From the NCBI GenBank assembly GCA_034509425.1, contig JAVTVJ010001341.1, positions 1-64,000 on the forward strand: a stretch of DNA of 64,000 bases. The letters are read 5' to 3'. The position numbers were made by a program, and so were the translations under genes. The notes under the pieces were generated by a model. The model searched no databases. It worked only from the letters and a program-made list of their open reading frames with translations, and was not told the DNA's origin. This stretch comes from Eopsaltria australis. Its lineage: Eukaryota; Chordata; Aves; Passeriformes; Petroicidae. Below are positions 24,201-33,005 of this stretch, in pieces (the first letter of the stretch is position 1; each line of letters begins with the position of its first letter).

Positions 24201-27200
24201 TTTATTCTCCCACATAACTCAAAGGGTAGGCAGCCATAATGACCATTTACTGGGAGGAAGGAGCTACTTCAGGATCCTCTCAGCTCCATTTCTGTTGCAG
24301 ATGAGAGTGCACCTCCAGAAGACATTGAGAAGGTGGCAAATTATGTTCTGCAAATAAACCTTCCCCTGACTCCACAAGAGCTGATAAGCATGCTCAGCAA
24401 AGTCCAAAGCATTATGAACCACTGTGAGAAGTACAAACTGAATAATAAGAGAAACATAAAAAGGGAGGATGCTCAGACACTGCTGGTGGAGGCACTAGAA
24501 GCTGAGTAAGTATTCTCATACTCATGTGCCAACTCCAGCTGGGGTGGCACTGTGCACAGTAGGACTGCTCCATACCCCTGGCAGTATCCCAGTAACACTG
24601 GAGGGAGAGTTCAGATGGAGATTTCACCTTGCCTTTTCCACGGGACCTCTCCAGCAGGAAGGAGCCATCACTGCTCAGGCTGTGGGAGCCAACATGCTGA
24701 AAGAAAGCAGCTCCTGACAGCTCTTGGCTCCTCTGCCTGCTGAGTCAGTGGCCAAAGCAGCTACTTAATTCCGCCTTGGACCTGGTGGAGCATTACATCT
24801 GGCTCACTGGGTAGTTTGAATGAGGGTGAGAAAGACCCAACAAGAGAAAAAACATGTTCACCCATGAGTCTTCCCTACTAGCAGTGCACCACCAGACAGC
24901 CAGCAGCATCCAAACTCACCAGTTTGGATGTACAGCAGCTCAGGTGCTCCCCAACCAAGTCCTTTTCTGAGGTTTTGCTTTACCAACTTACCACAATTTT
25001 AATCCTTGTTGTTGGACTTGAGGAAACATTCCTGCATGTCAGCATGGGTGCATTTGAAACATGTTCTTGCTTTGCTCTCCACACCATGATATTACACACG
25101 CTTCTTTTTCTCCATTTTAGCAAAGCATCTAAAGCTCTTCCACCAGTGGATGAAATTAATAATAAACTAGAAAATGTTGTGAAGTCCCAAGGGCACTCCA
25201 AAAACACCATCCTAAAGTTAAATGAAGAGATACGAGGCATCAGAACACAAATCTCTCAGGTATCTTGCTGTAAATATTTTAATTTATTTGCTGTATTTAT
25301 TAGAAAGAGATACTTCATTCTGAAGTTTCTTTAACATAAACTTAAATAAATAAAAGCAGAATGTGGCACAGATATGACACCAGTTCCATACTGCTTAAGG
25401 GTCTCTTTATCCACTGACAGTCCCTCATTACCACGCTCTGCAAGCTGGATAGATGTTGCATAAGAAATCACAGCCTTCCATTGCTCTGTTTTAGGCTGAG
25501 AACCAAGTGAACAAGACAAACAATAAACTAAATGACTTTTCAGCCAAACAGACTAGGATGGAAGATGAAAGTGCCACATGGCAGGTAAAAATGCTGATGA
25601 ACAAGAATCAAGCTACAAAGGCAAGAGCAGAGGCAGAAGCAGCTCACAAGCGAGCCCGGAATATTGATAATGTAAGCCCTTCTGTCATGTGTTAAGGGAA
25701 AAAAAATTCCTCCATGTTCAATAGTATTTTTGTTTCAGAAGCATTGCTCTGCTGTCATCAAAACTGTTAACATTTTCCTTATGCCATGCAGTGTAAAATG
25801 CCACAGGTTAAGAAGAACTTGTATTTTATTTTAAGGTCTCTGGCATGCACTTCTGTTTCCTTGAATGAAAGAAAACATACACATTTTTCTGGCTACTCCA
25901 GGACATTTTTTCTTGCGCTGTGTATAAGACATGTAGTCACTATGAGCACCACTAAACACAACAGAACAAATCACAAAACCAGATAATAAAATACATGAGT
26001 GATGGAAGCAGCCTGACAATTCATCCTGTGCTGTTTTCCTTCAGAGAAAATTGCTGTGGGAGTTACTTGGGGTTTTTGGCCAGCTTGGTGCTTTCCAGTA
26101 GCTCAGTTTTTTGAAAATGCAGGTAGAAATTTGCTAAAATGGCAAGAACCAAGTACCCACAGCAGAAGCTTGGAACATGGCTGTACTTCCAAGTTACAAG
26201 AACCATAGGCAAAATCTAAACTGCAACTTCAACAGCAACCTAGATTACCAGGGAATGGATTAGCCAGTAAATACTACTACAGTCTAAAATGTAAAAACCC
26301 CAGTGTTGCTACAGATAATTCCTTAAATTTGAATTAAGCCTTATGGCAAAATGAAATTTACAGAAAAACCCTATCAACAGAAGCAAAAACAGCATAGACT
26401 TTAAATATCTTAAATAATATTTTCTTTATATCCTTGCCCTTCCCTTTCCTTTAGATTACTCTGCTGGCAGTTTGTTATAATTGATTTCTATCGCATTTTG
26501 CAAAGCATTTTTCAATGTTTACAAATTAAGGATATATTTTTTAATATTTAAGAGAATGAGGAATCTAAACTTTGGTTCAAAGAGGATGTTAAAAAAAGGT
26601 ATTGAAACCTCTTTCTGTACACCAGATTAATTATGAGATGCTCTTAAACTAAGTAATGGCATTTTGTTACAGGAATTTGCTGACGTTAAAAGAAAGTACA
26701 CCATTCTTCAAGAAAAGCTAAAAACCCACGGACCTCCAAAAGTAACACTAGAAAAAGTGAAGTGGTTGAAAGAAGAAGCAGAAAAACTTGCTGAAGAGAC
26801 TGAAAAGAAGATAAAAAGAATAACAGGTGATGTTCTCACTTCCAGAGTGAGTGGTAAACTCAGTGATAGTCATGAATTCAAGGCTGAAGTGGTTGCCCAC
26901 AGACACTACACACCTGAAATTAGGTTTAAAATAATTTATCTGGTGAAAATCCCTGCGTGAAGCTACTCATTTTAAAAGCAGTTGAATTGATTTGGCTTAT
27001 GTACTTTTTGTGACTTAAATAGATTGCTCTAAGCAAAGGTTAAGAACATTCACAGAGGGACTTGCAGTGATTTTCTTCGGTTTAAAAACAGGGCAAGTGC
27101 AAAATCTCCATAAAACCTGGGTGCAGATTTAGCTGGAGGCCCTGATTTATGCACTTGCTTTGGGCACCTGGACCTTTGATCCTTCCTCTATGCTCTGTCT

Positions 27201-28327
27201 TTCCCCATATCACCCCAGTGAGGGCTTGTGTGATAGAGCTGTAGGGCAGCTGTTTTCCATCAGTCCATACTTGTTCCCCTTCAGGCACTATCTCTGAGCA
27301 ATGGCAGAACAAACCAGGTACAATTACAAGCCTGGAGAGACTGAAGCTGACGTGAATCTGTGGGGCCATGGTTGTCAGGCAGAGGGGTCATGGGCAGTGG
27401 AGACTGGGGCTGCTGTGGCTGTACCAGCACCACTCCTCACACAGGCCCTCATGTGGGCTTAGAGGGTCCCCAAAAAGGAAGAGCACATCTCATGTCCCTG
27501 CACACAGGGAAGCTAATTCTCCTTGCAGTGAGGGTCTGGCCATTCCCACTAGGAACCCTTAGGCCTAGGTTCCTGGCAGGCTCCGTATCAGAGAATACCA
27601 TGTGACATCAGCAAAACTGAAGCTGAAACTATCCCAGGAAAAACTCTTCAGAGACGGATCCAAATAAGTATTTTGGGCACATACCTTGAGAAACGGCATT
27701 AAGAGCAATCCAGTCACTCCAAATGCCCAGATGATAAGGGCATTAGAAACAGGCAGTGAATCCTGTGGATTTGGCTCTCTACCAATATGTTTACATTGGT
27801 GCAGCTTCATGGGAACCAGCAGAAAACAGTTACCCAAGTGAGGGAGACCTAAGGCCATCACACCCAAATTGTCTAGGCTTTACACACGTCAGTGGACACA
27901 CTGTTCATCTAAGTGTTTCCATTTAAACCAAGTCCTTTAAGCGCTCCATGTTCTGCCCCATCCTAGCTGATGGACAAAAGCACATGCTGACAAATTAATT
28001 TCTTCAAGGCTGTCATGCTCCTCTTACTATCCAGAAGCCAGACTTTTCCCTTCAGTCGCACATAGAACATTCCCCATCTGAAATGGGCTTATTGCCTCTA
28101 AAACTTCTGAGAAAAGAAATGTTGCTGATCCCTGGATTTTACTTACAGAACAAATGTGAACATCATTGCTTGTCTCTACTCTTCCAGATTTGGAGAAGAA
28201 GCTTCAGGAACTGAATCAAACCAAACAAGATAAGGCAGAGCAACTGAGACAACTAGAGGAACAAGTGATAGCCATTAAAAATGAAATCGTGGAGCAGGAA
28301 AGCAAGTATGCAACATGCAAGAGTTAG
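126..28327 (+). CDS. LAMB4: Laminin subunit beta-4 (3' part of gene, 24 exons)
   Basis: This is a spliced gene whose 24 visible exons join in one frame into 1,353 residues plus a TAG stop. Laminin beta chains are secreted basement-membrane proteins that trimerise with alpha and gamma chains. In-window residues: LE modules 1 to about 85, LF module about 90-360, a second LE array about 360-755, coiled coil about 760-965, six-Cys beta knob about 967-1010, coiled coil to 1353 with a Cys near the end for interchain bonding. The call of LAMB4 rather than LAMB1 or LAMB2 rests on my memory of human LAMB4 (knob start C-G-x-P-G, tail I-K-N-E-I-V-E-Q-E) and on its position just 5' of LAMB1 on the same strand, as in human. 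Human LAMB4 is about 1,760 residues, so roughly 400 N-terminal residues (LN and first LE modules) lie upstream. No frameshift or internal stop is seen, so the gene looks functional. Confidence 0.92.
699..778 (+). CDS. LAMB4: LAMB4 in-window exon 2: LE module
   Basis: The exon is 80 bp and reads A-G-Y-W-G-L-G-N then C-S-P-C-D-C-D, completing one LE module and opening the next. It is flanked by ataccag and gtaagt. It has the same length and phase as LAMB1 exon 12 (45327-45406). The following intron (779-1748) is AT-rich with nothing recognised. Confidence 0.9.
1749..1899 (+). CDS. LAMB4: LAMB4 in-window exon 3: LE end and LF start
   Basis: The acceptor is cccgcag and the donor gtaggt. The exon completes an LE module (C-E-C-L-P-N and R-Q-C-N-E) and enters the LF module at the Y-I-Y-E-A-E motif, which is shared with LAMB1 exon 13. 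It ends in phase 0 after A-P-L. The next intron holds a 41-bp tandem duplication at 2194-2275. Confidence 0.92.
2194..2275 (+). repeat. 41-bp tandem duplication in LAMB4 intron
   Basis: Two adjacent 41-bp copies (2194-2234 and 2235-2275) both begin ATTTAAATTAGAGGAAAG and differ at one C/T position. The near identity points to a recent local duplication. Confidence 0.93.
2814..2945 (+). CDS. LAMB4: LAMB4 in-window exon 4: extra LF-module exon
   Basis: This 132-bp exon has phase 0 at both ends (acceptor tttcatag, donor gtaaat) and encodes 44 residues without a stop, beginning V-Q-P-S-M-L and containing a basic run [13 protein letters not shown]1 in this window has no equivalent exon between its exons 13 and 14, and my memory of human LAMB4 joins the flanking parts directly. 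Open frame, good splice sites and matching phase support it as real; it could be alternatively spliced. The following intron (2946-3644) is unremarkable. Confidence 0.8.
3645..3830 (+). CDS. LAMB4: LAMB4 in-window exon 5: LF module
   Basis: This 62-codon exon in phase 0 contains [12 protein letters not shown] and ends D-I-T-I-R-Y-E-P-E. It corresponds to LAMB1 exon 14 (P-S-W-T-G and L-I-R-Y-E-P-Q). Splice sites are tccttgcag and gtactt. The following intron, 3831-5017, shows no gene. Confidence 0.93.
5018..5139 (+). CDS. LAMB4: LAMB4 in-window exon 6: LF module
   Basis: The exon reads [12 protein letters not shown] and includes G-Q-R-C. It matches LAMB1 exon 15 ([10 protein letters not shown]). 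The acceptor is catttatag. The donor gtctgt is a weak match to consensus, but its phase fits the next exon exactly. The following intron (5140-5842) has no recognised content. Confidence 0.86.
5843..5963 (+). CDS. LAMB4: LAMB4 in-window exon 7: LF module
   Basis: The exon reads [16 protein letters not shown] and ends F-I-L-I-D-S, equivalent to LAMB1 exon 16 ([11 protein letters not shown] and T-L-I-D-S). It carries no RYVVLPR motif. Splice sites are ctaaacag and gtgagt. Confidence 0.92.
6884..7061 (+). CDS. LAMB4: LAMB4 in-window exon 8: end of LF module
   Basis: The exon starts L-G-L-I-P-R and contains L-D-E-Y-Q-K-Y-H-C and H-N-G-A-V, the end of the LF module. The acceptor is an unusual AAG (gacaaag, reading into CTTGGACTT) and the donor is gtaagg. 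It is 178 bp against 205 bp for LAMB1 exon 17. The next intron (7062-8423) shows no gene. Confidence 0.9.
8424..8567 (+). CDS. LAMB4: LAMB4 in-window exon 9: LE module of domain III
   Basis: The exon codes one LE module: [22 protein letters not shown] and F-H-G-C. It is 144 bp, identical in length and phase to LAMB1 exon 18. Splice sites are cttggcag and gtgagt. Confidence 0.95.
8790..9021 (+). CDS. LAMB4: LAMB4 in-window exon 10: LE modules
   Basis: The exon is 232 bp and codes a full LE module (C-E-C-H-P-Q-G to F-P-H-C) and most of a second (C-P-C-N-G-R-A to H-C-E-R). It has the same length and phases as LAMB1 exon 19. It is GC- and CpG-rich compared with the flanking introns. The next intron is 9022-10595, with nothing recognised. 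Confidence 0.95.
10596..10753 (+). CDS. LAMB4: LAMB4 in-window exon 11: LE module
   Basis: The exon reads C-M-D-G-Y-Y-G-N-P and ends C-D-C-L-E-G-Y-S-G. It is equivalent to LAMB1 exon 20 but 6 bp shorter. At the place of the LAMB1 YIGSR motif this chain reads Y-S-G-N-Q across the junction with the next exon. Splice sites are tttgtcag and gtatga. Confidence 0.94.
12247..12471 (+). CDS. LAMB4: LAMB4 in-window exon 12: LE modules
   Basis: The exon is 225 bp, the same as LAMB1 exon 21. It contains C-D-E-C-P-S-G-F-Y, the [12 protein letters not shown] motif and [10 protein letters not shown]. Splice sites are tctgacag and gtaagt. The following intron (12472-13573) is AT-rich near 12600 and shows nothing else. 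Confidence 0.95.
13574..13794 (+). CDS. LAMB4: LAMB4 in-window exon 13: LE modules, GC donor
   Basis: The exon reads [22 protein letters not shown] and C-D-C-D-P-K, ending C-N-Q. The next exon continues L-T-G-Q-C in phase 0, so the donor must be CAG followed by gcaaga at 13795: a GC-AG intron. The paralogous LAMB1 exon 22 ends with an ordinary gtgagc. Confidence 0.93.
14969..15065 (+). CDS. LAMB4: LAMB4 in-window exon 14: LE module
   Basis: The exon is 97 bp, the same as LAMB1 exon 23, and reads [15 protein letters not shown] and Y-F-G-N-P. Splice sites are tctttacag and gtaagt. Confidence 0.94.
15397..15772 (+). CDS. LAMB4: LAMB4 in-window exon 15: last LE module and start of coiled coil
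   Basis: This is the longest exon seen (376 bp). It ends the LE array with [15 protein letters not shown] and then enters the helical region ([17 protein letters not shown]). The C-H-x-C-F-x-x-W-D boundary motif is typical of laminin beta chains. Splice sites are ttcttgcag and gtaagg. Confidence 0.94.
16138..16298 (+). CDS. LAMB4: LAMB4 in-window exon 16: coiled coil
   Basis: The exon reads Q-K-V-A-Q-M-Y and [21 protein letters not shown], an amphipathic helical stretch. Acceptor cccctcag follows a strong pyrimidine run and the donor is gtaagc. It aligns with the human LAMB4 coil from memory (E-A-D-L-L-L-E-D-L-Q). Confidence 0.9.
16299..19394 (+). other. 3.1-kb LAMB4 intron
   Basis: I see no exon here; the equivalent human protein segment is accounted for by the exons on each side. 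It holds a run of 14 A (17131-17144) and otherwise unique AT-rich sequence. No transposable element was recognised by eye. Confidence 0.7.
19395..19600 (+). CDS. LAMB4: LAMB4 in-window exon 17: coiled coil before the knob
   Basis: The exon ends in phase 0 with L-D-I-Q-N-L-N-E-K before gtaggc. The open frame runs further upstream, so the 5' edge has to be chosen. The acceptor ttggtacag at 19394 fits the phase of the previous exon and gives about 69 residues, close to the human length here ([10 protein letters not shown] aligns with human T-R-N-D-L-L-T-I-L-D). An acceptor at 19256 (gaatgacag) also fits the phase but would add 46 residues, including a Pro- and Cys-rich stretch unlike a coiled coil, and it lacks a pyrimidine run. 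Confidence 0.75.
20475..20678 (+). CDS. LAMB4: LAMB4 in-window exon 18: beta knob
   Basis: The exon codes the small disulfide knob (alpha domain) that interrupts the coiled coil only in beta chains: C-G-V-P-G-D, then [14 protein letters not shown]. All six cysteines are present. After it the coil resumes ([16 protein letters not shown], with one N-glycosylation sequon). Splice sites are ttattgcag and gtgatg. Confidence 0.95.
21361..21575. other. CpG-rich patch inside LAMB4 intron
   Basis: About 200 bp of high GC content with many CG dinucleotides (gcggcggcc, gccgagcgcggc, cgggacacgg) sit in an otherwise AT-rich intron. No exon of LAMB4 belongs here. It could be an internal regulatory element or an alternative promoter; the sequence alone does not decide. 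Confidence 0.55.
21836..22002 (+). repeat. 83-bp diverged tandem duplication in LAMB4 intron
   Basis: Two copies (about 21836-21918 and 21919-22002) share TGTGTCCTCTTT, AACAGCAA, ATATGAAATGA and GTAATCAGATCTGAATC in the same order. Several substitutions and small indels separate them, so the duplication is older than the one at 2194. Confidence 0.85.
22352..22496 (+). CDS. LAMB4: LAMB4 in-window exon 19: coiled coil
   Basis: The exon reads [11 protein letters not shown] and ends [10 protein letters not shown], close to the human I-E-S-I-S-E and F-I-K-K-V-K-N-F-L-L from memory. Splice sites are atttccag and gtaaat. The next intron (22497-24300) contains an unexplained antisense exon-like frame at 23073-23186. 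Confidence 0.93.
24301..24505 (+). CDS. LAMB4: LAMB4 in-window exon 20: coiled coil
   Basis: The exon reads [10 protein letters not shown], identical over ten residues to what I recall of human LAMB4, and continues with heptad-like helix to L-L-V-E-A-L-E-A. Splice sites are ctgttgcag and gtaagt. Confidence 0.94.
25121..25259 (+). CDS. LAMB4: LAMB4 in-window exon 21: coiled coil
   Basis: The exon reads [16 protein letters not shown] and [11 protein letters not shown], a heptad-type pattern. Splice sites are ccattttag and gtatct. Confidence 0.92.
25495..25671 (+). CDS. LAMB4: LAMB4 in-window exon 22: coiled coil
   Basis: This 59-codon exon ([12 protein letters not shown] to [10 protein letters not shown]) is in phase 0 at both ends. 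It is rich in Lys, Ala and Glu as expected for the coil. Splice sites are tgttttag and gtaagc. Confidence 0.92.
26673..26826 (+). CDS. LAMB4: LAMB4 in-window exon 23: coiled coil
   Basis: The exon reads [16 protein letters not shown] and [21 protein letters not shown]. It matches the human segment L-K-D-A-A-E-K-L-A-G-D-T-E from memory. Splice sites are ttgttacag and gtgatg. Confidence 0.94.
28188..28327 (+). CDS. LAMB4: LAMB4 in-window exon 24: C-terminus and stop
   Basis: The last coding exon reads D-L-E-K-K-L-Q-E-L and [12 protein letters not shown] and ends K-Y-A-T-C-K-S before TAG (28325-28327). The Cys three residues from the end is the expected site for disulfide bonding to a gamma chain. 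The acceptor is ctcttccag. Confidence 0.95.
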
Positions 28328-28540
28328 GGCCTGAACAGATCATCAGGTAAAATGCAGCTGAAGTCACCATGATTACCACATCCTGAGCATCCTGGCACAG
28401 GCCACTGTCCTCTGGAAACACATCTGAAGTGGCCTAGTGAATAATGTAATTTTATCTTTTTTCTTTTTCTTCTTTTGTCCAGTTGAGTTTATATGGAAAT
28501 AGAAAATACCTTTTAATAAACCATCTGATTTAGTAATCAG
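28328..28540 (+). other. LAMB4: LAMB4 3' UTR (approximate)
   Basis: This stretch runs from the stop codon to just beyond the first AATAAA. The 3' end is inferred from the signal, not observed. Confidence 0.65.
28515..28520 (+). terminator. LAMB4: LAMB4 polyadenylation signal
   Basis: An AATAAA hexamer lies 188 bp after the stop. A GT-rich stretch (gtgtggtctttg, from about 28540) follows at the usual distance for a downstream element. Confidence 0.75.
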
Positions 28541-31306
28541 GTGTGGTCTTTGAGGGAGCTCTGCAATACACTCCAATACACTCCTGTGCACAGTCCAGGG
28601 CTCCTTGTGGTGGGAGGGTTGGAAATGCAAAAGGAGGATTGCTCAGAGAACTGCTGGTAACTGTCTCAAAGACAGACTCCCAACACCCCGTGTCTTCTGC
28701 CAAACCCTAAATAACGTGGTTGTGCCACGACCCTGCACGGGGCTGCCCAGAGCCTGATGAGGCGATGCAGATGAAACCCTGCAGGCTCCTGCAGCCACCC
28801 CTGTTGACAAACCAGCAGCATCCCCAGGCACTGTCACTGCTCCAACCCCGTCTCTTCCGTGAGACAGAGCAGGGGGTGCACCAGGAACCCTGAGGATGTG
28901 AGGGTCCCACTGTGTTCACTGGAAATGCGACGGGCAGCAGCTCCGTGCAGTGCGCGGCCATCAGCGGGGGGCGACAGAGCCGGTTCCCCAGTGCCCACTG
29001 GATGGCAGTGCTCAGATGCTTAACGCCGAAAACAACTTAAAATCTGTTCTCTGGCTATGGCGCTCCTGCAATGCCTGTTTTTCTTATGCTTATAAGCGGT
29101 TTCACACATTTTTCATTAATGCAGCCAACAAATGGAGAATAACTCCAGCTCTTAGGTTAACGTAGTGAGTCTAAAGGGCCAGAAATTTAGAAAACCAGTT
29201 TCTCCAGCTCTTCTCCTGCATGCAGCACTTCATAGAAGTCGGGGTTCACTCAGCAGTTTCTTGTAGCCGCAAAGAACACAAGAATTGGCCTAAATTTTAG
29301 TCTTTCCTATAGAAATAAAGAAGGAAACTGAGGCTAAGCAAACGTTATAGAAGTGTCAGAGTTTTAAAAAGATTGAGTGAGCTACCCCTCCATTTCAAAA
29401 TCCCACCCTTGGTATACATACTCCTGCAGGACACAGAGCAGACTAATGATGGGTTTTCCTCACTCAAAACCAGTCGTGTCATTCCTGGCTGGACTGTCCC
29501 ACAACGAGGGACTTCATTCAGCACGGTGCTGCTGCAGAGCTCAGATGCAGCCCAGACCACATCTGTAAAACGAAGAATGCTCTGCTCAGGGCTCTTAACA
29601 TTTACCCATGCCAGCAGCGCCTGTAAAACAATCCTTATCGATCCAACGGAGATAAACACTGCAGAGTTATCACCCTGTGTTTACAAGAGCTAAAGTAGCA
29701 TTGGTATGCGCTGGGGGCTTGGGTGGGAATTGCTGGCGGATGAGATTTCAGAGATACTCCTCTAACTCAAACCAGCTGTGCTCCAGGGCAATGTGCAACA
29801 TGCATTGCAGCGCGACACGTTCTATTGTGAAAATAATGGAATCAAATTATAATTTTGATATAATCTAACAAAACCACCTGAACGCAGAAACACACGCAAT
29901 TTGTGGGTTAGCATTTTCTGAATTTTAGCACTTTAAAAAAATAATCTGTGAGGTATGAGGCTACTTTCTAAGTTACTAGGCTGTAATCAGATGATTGTAT
30001 TTAGACTGACTTTGACATAATGAAATCAAACAACTCTTACTTGGGGCACACACCAAGCTGCTAACATGTGGGTCTCCAGGTAGCAAAGGATTTTCTGCAG
30101 GTTTCAGTGCGTCTCTGCTGGACTGCACGAAGAAGCAAACTGAAGCTCTTAAGACAGAAATCCACAACTTCATATAAACCAAAATTACTTCATTCATGGC
30201 TTTAAAAATCTGAATTCACAAGCAAGAAGTTGAAGACCTTCCTCTTAAAATCCACTGTTGACTATGAGAATTACCGTATGGCTTTCCACACCAAGCTGGG
30301 TGAATGAGAAATCTATAAACACAAGGCAGTTAAACAGGCCTGGTGGGAGATGTATCCATGGGGGGAAACAGAAATCGCTGGAAGGAAAGCGGAAGCAGAA
30401 ACAAGAAAGTCAGCACAGAGTCAAACCTCCCCTGCCTGCCTCCAAGCATGCTCAGACACACAAAGGAAGCAGATCCGATGGGACCAGTGGCCACAAAACT
30501 CCACATCCATCCTGTGACAGCTTCTGAGGTTTGCAACGGTGACACAAAAACTTTCAAACTGTTTTTTCAAAGTTAATTTGTGGGGAAAATGCCATCTCTA
30601 GATAAAAAGTACCTATTTGTAGTTCCCCCTGGATCTCTTCCTTGTGGGCAGAAATGGCTTCAGGAAACTGTTTCTTGGAAAAGAACTGAAATAAGTATCT
30701 TGTTGTAGAGCATTTTGACTTCAATGGCGTTAATCAAAATGCAAACAACACAACCAAACTGACATACAAAGATATATTTAATCAAAATCGTATAATCTGC
30801 TCTGTCTACTAGGCATTCAACCACTGCAGTTTTATAAGAAAATGGGTGATCAGCTGGGTCCCACTGGGATCAAATTCTGAAATTTTGTTTTTTGAGAAGA
30901 TTTCCAACCCCCTGCACAAACACGGACACTCCAGGGCTGTAAAGGTGGTTCACCCGCCATAAAGAAAGGGCACAACACAAAACTGAATTTTTATAATTTA
31001 AAGAATCAAATTAAAATACTCCCACTCACTTTTTGTCACGAGCACTGCAGAGAGGGACAAACACAAGTTCCCTGTCCCTAATCAGTCACACACTAAATAT
31101 GGTGGTTTTGGTTACATCTGAAAGAATACCACAGTTAAGGGTGATGGTGGCCACCCCAGTCCATGGCTGAAGCTCCAGCTCAATCCCTGATGTCGCATGG
31201 CAGGGTCACCCCCAGGCTGGAACACAGCCCGTTTTCATGCTCTCTTTGTCAAGGCACAAAGGCGCCCATAGGGGAGGACAGAACTTCTACAAGTCTATGA
31301 AACAGG

Positions 31307-31322
31307 AAAAAAAAAAAAAAAA
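31307..31322 (+). repeat. A16 homopolymer
   Basis: Sixteen consecutive A bases in intergenic DNA. No retrotransposon body was recognised upstream of it. Confidence 0.9.
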
Positions 31323-32406
31323 CAAAAGGAGAAAACTTCAGTAAAAGTTGAAAAAATACAGGACAGATAAAAGTTCAGTGCAATGATACAGTTGCACATG
31401 GGGTGATGCTGCCGCCCGTCTGCCGTGGACCAGAGGAGGCTCTAATGGCAGGAAAGTAAAACATTTTCTGTTAGTATGGGGACAAAAATGTTTGTTGTAC
31501 TGAAGCTTAAAAAATATAACAGGGTTATGAAACTGAATTTGTTTTGGGAATTTAGAAGACCACATTGCAGAAGAAGTTTAGAATACTGCAATTTCTACCC
31601 TGTCAGTTTAGAATTACTTCATTTCATGGATATCTTTAATGAAACAGCTCCACAAGTTCTTTAATCCGGAGTCTTGGGTTATGTTTCAAACCTGGTGTTT
31701 AACCTTTAGGGCAAGTCACTTGGTATCTCTCTGTTTCTGTTTATCCATCTGTAAAATGAGAATGAACATATTTACCTACCTCGGCAGGGTTTTCTGGGCC
31801 GGACAGACCATGATGTGTTTTCACTCTGGCACTGCAAATAGTGAGGGCAAAGTGTTCTTGAGGGACACTGGTACTTGGTAAAGATTTACATAAGTTCACG
31901 TTACACGTGCGCAAGCAAAACCTGGGTATATAAACCCAGGCATTTGTCCCAGCCACATCCATCCCTCATACAGACTCCTAGGCATTTATTTACCAGTAAA
32001 CCTTTTCCCTGGGTGCTGAGGGGACTCTGCCACTGGCCAGTGAAGCTTCCATGTACCCCAGCAGAGGCCAGGGAACTGACATGGGAGGCTGGGGCACAGG
32101 GGCAGCTCCAGCACAGCCATTCATTCCTTGCAGCTGCCCCAGTGCCCCTGGGAAGGCAACAGCAGCACGTGCTCCCAGTGAATGTGACACAGCCTGGCAG
32201 TGGCTGGTCTGGGTTTGTTGGGCCTTTCTGCCTGGCCATGTATGGCAGCATGGCCACCAACCCCAGGAATGGCACTCCTGAGCCATGTGTGCTGACACCA
32301 CAGCACGAGGCACAGTGGGGTTACTGAGCATTGCATGTGACAGTTCCCAAGCCCCTGGTTCTTTGCTGGCTTTTGGGCCTTACCACACAAGTATGCACCA
32401 CTGTCC

Positions 32407-32462
32407 GTCCATCCATCCATCCATCCATCCATCCATCCATCCATCCATCCATCCATCCATCC
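32407..32462 (+). repeat. (ATCC)n microsatellite upstream of LAMB1
   Basis: Thirteen perfect ATCC units occupy 32411-32462, preceded by a degenerate GTCC unit. The tract lies about 650 bp 5' of the LAMB1 start codon and is expected to vary in length. Confidence 0.97.
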
Positions 32463-32877
32463 TTTCCTACAGAGGCCCTGCTCCATCCCCACTACCGGTA
32501 GAAGGCAGGATTAGGTCAATAACCCCATTCTTTCATTCTTTCTCCACCGACAGGGGCAGGGAGGGGGGGGGCACCCGACTGATGATTCCGCCGACCTTTC
32601 CGCCACCCCCTTCGATTGTCGCACCCTGCCCAGAGTCCGCTCCCGGTGCGGGATAGCAGCGAGAAGAGCAAAACCTGCCGAGAGGCTGGAGTCCCCCGTC
32701 CCCCGCTCGGAGCTCCCTGGCTACAGCGGGGCAGGAGTTCCCCTCCCCAGCCCGCTCTCCCCTTGCCTCCTATCCCGACTGGGCTGCCCTTCCTCGACGG
32801 CTGCATTCCCTGCCCCGGCCGAGAGCTTGGGCTGCCCAGGGGAGGGGCTCGGCCCAGCCCCGCGGGTGCGGAGGGGC

Positions 32878-32901
32878 GGAGGAGGAGGAGGAGGAGGAGG
32901 A
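32878..32901 (+). repeat. (GGA)8 run in LAMB1 promoter
   Basis: Eight perfect GGA units overlap the end of a GC box and lead into further G runs. Such purine tracts can form G-quadruplex or triplex structures. Confidence 0.93.
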
Positions 32902-33005
32902 GGGCCGGGGGGCACTCGGCAGCGCGGGGCCGCGGTCGGGAACAGCGGCGCCTGCGTGGAGCTGCCGGAGCGGCGGCTGTCGGCGGCGCGTGGAGGGGCA
33001 GCCGC

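Larger units (their letters stand above)
28541..32560. other. LAMB4-LAMB1 intergenic region
   Basis: I see no gene here. It holds a GC-rich patch with several CpGs (about 28880-28990), a run of 16 A (31307-31322) and an ATCC microsatellite. Open frames on both strands are short and lack splice or family support. Confidence 0.7.

Noticed and set aside
29345..29693. Overlapping open frames of about 105 codons on both strands in the intergenic region
   Set aside because: They mirror each other, show no recognised domain and have no promoter or splice context.
32121..32492. Minus-strand frame with a repeated W-M-D-G peptide
   Set aside because: It is a translation of the ATCC microsatellite.
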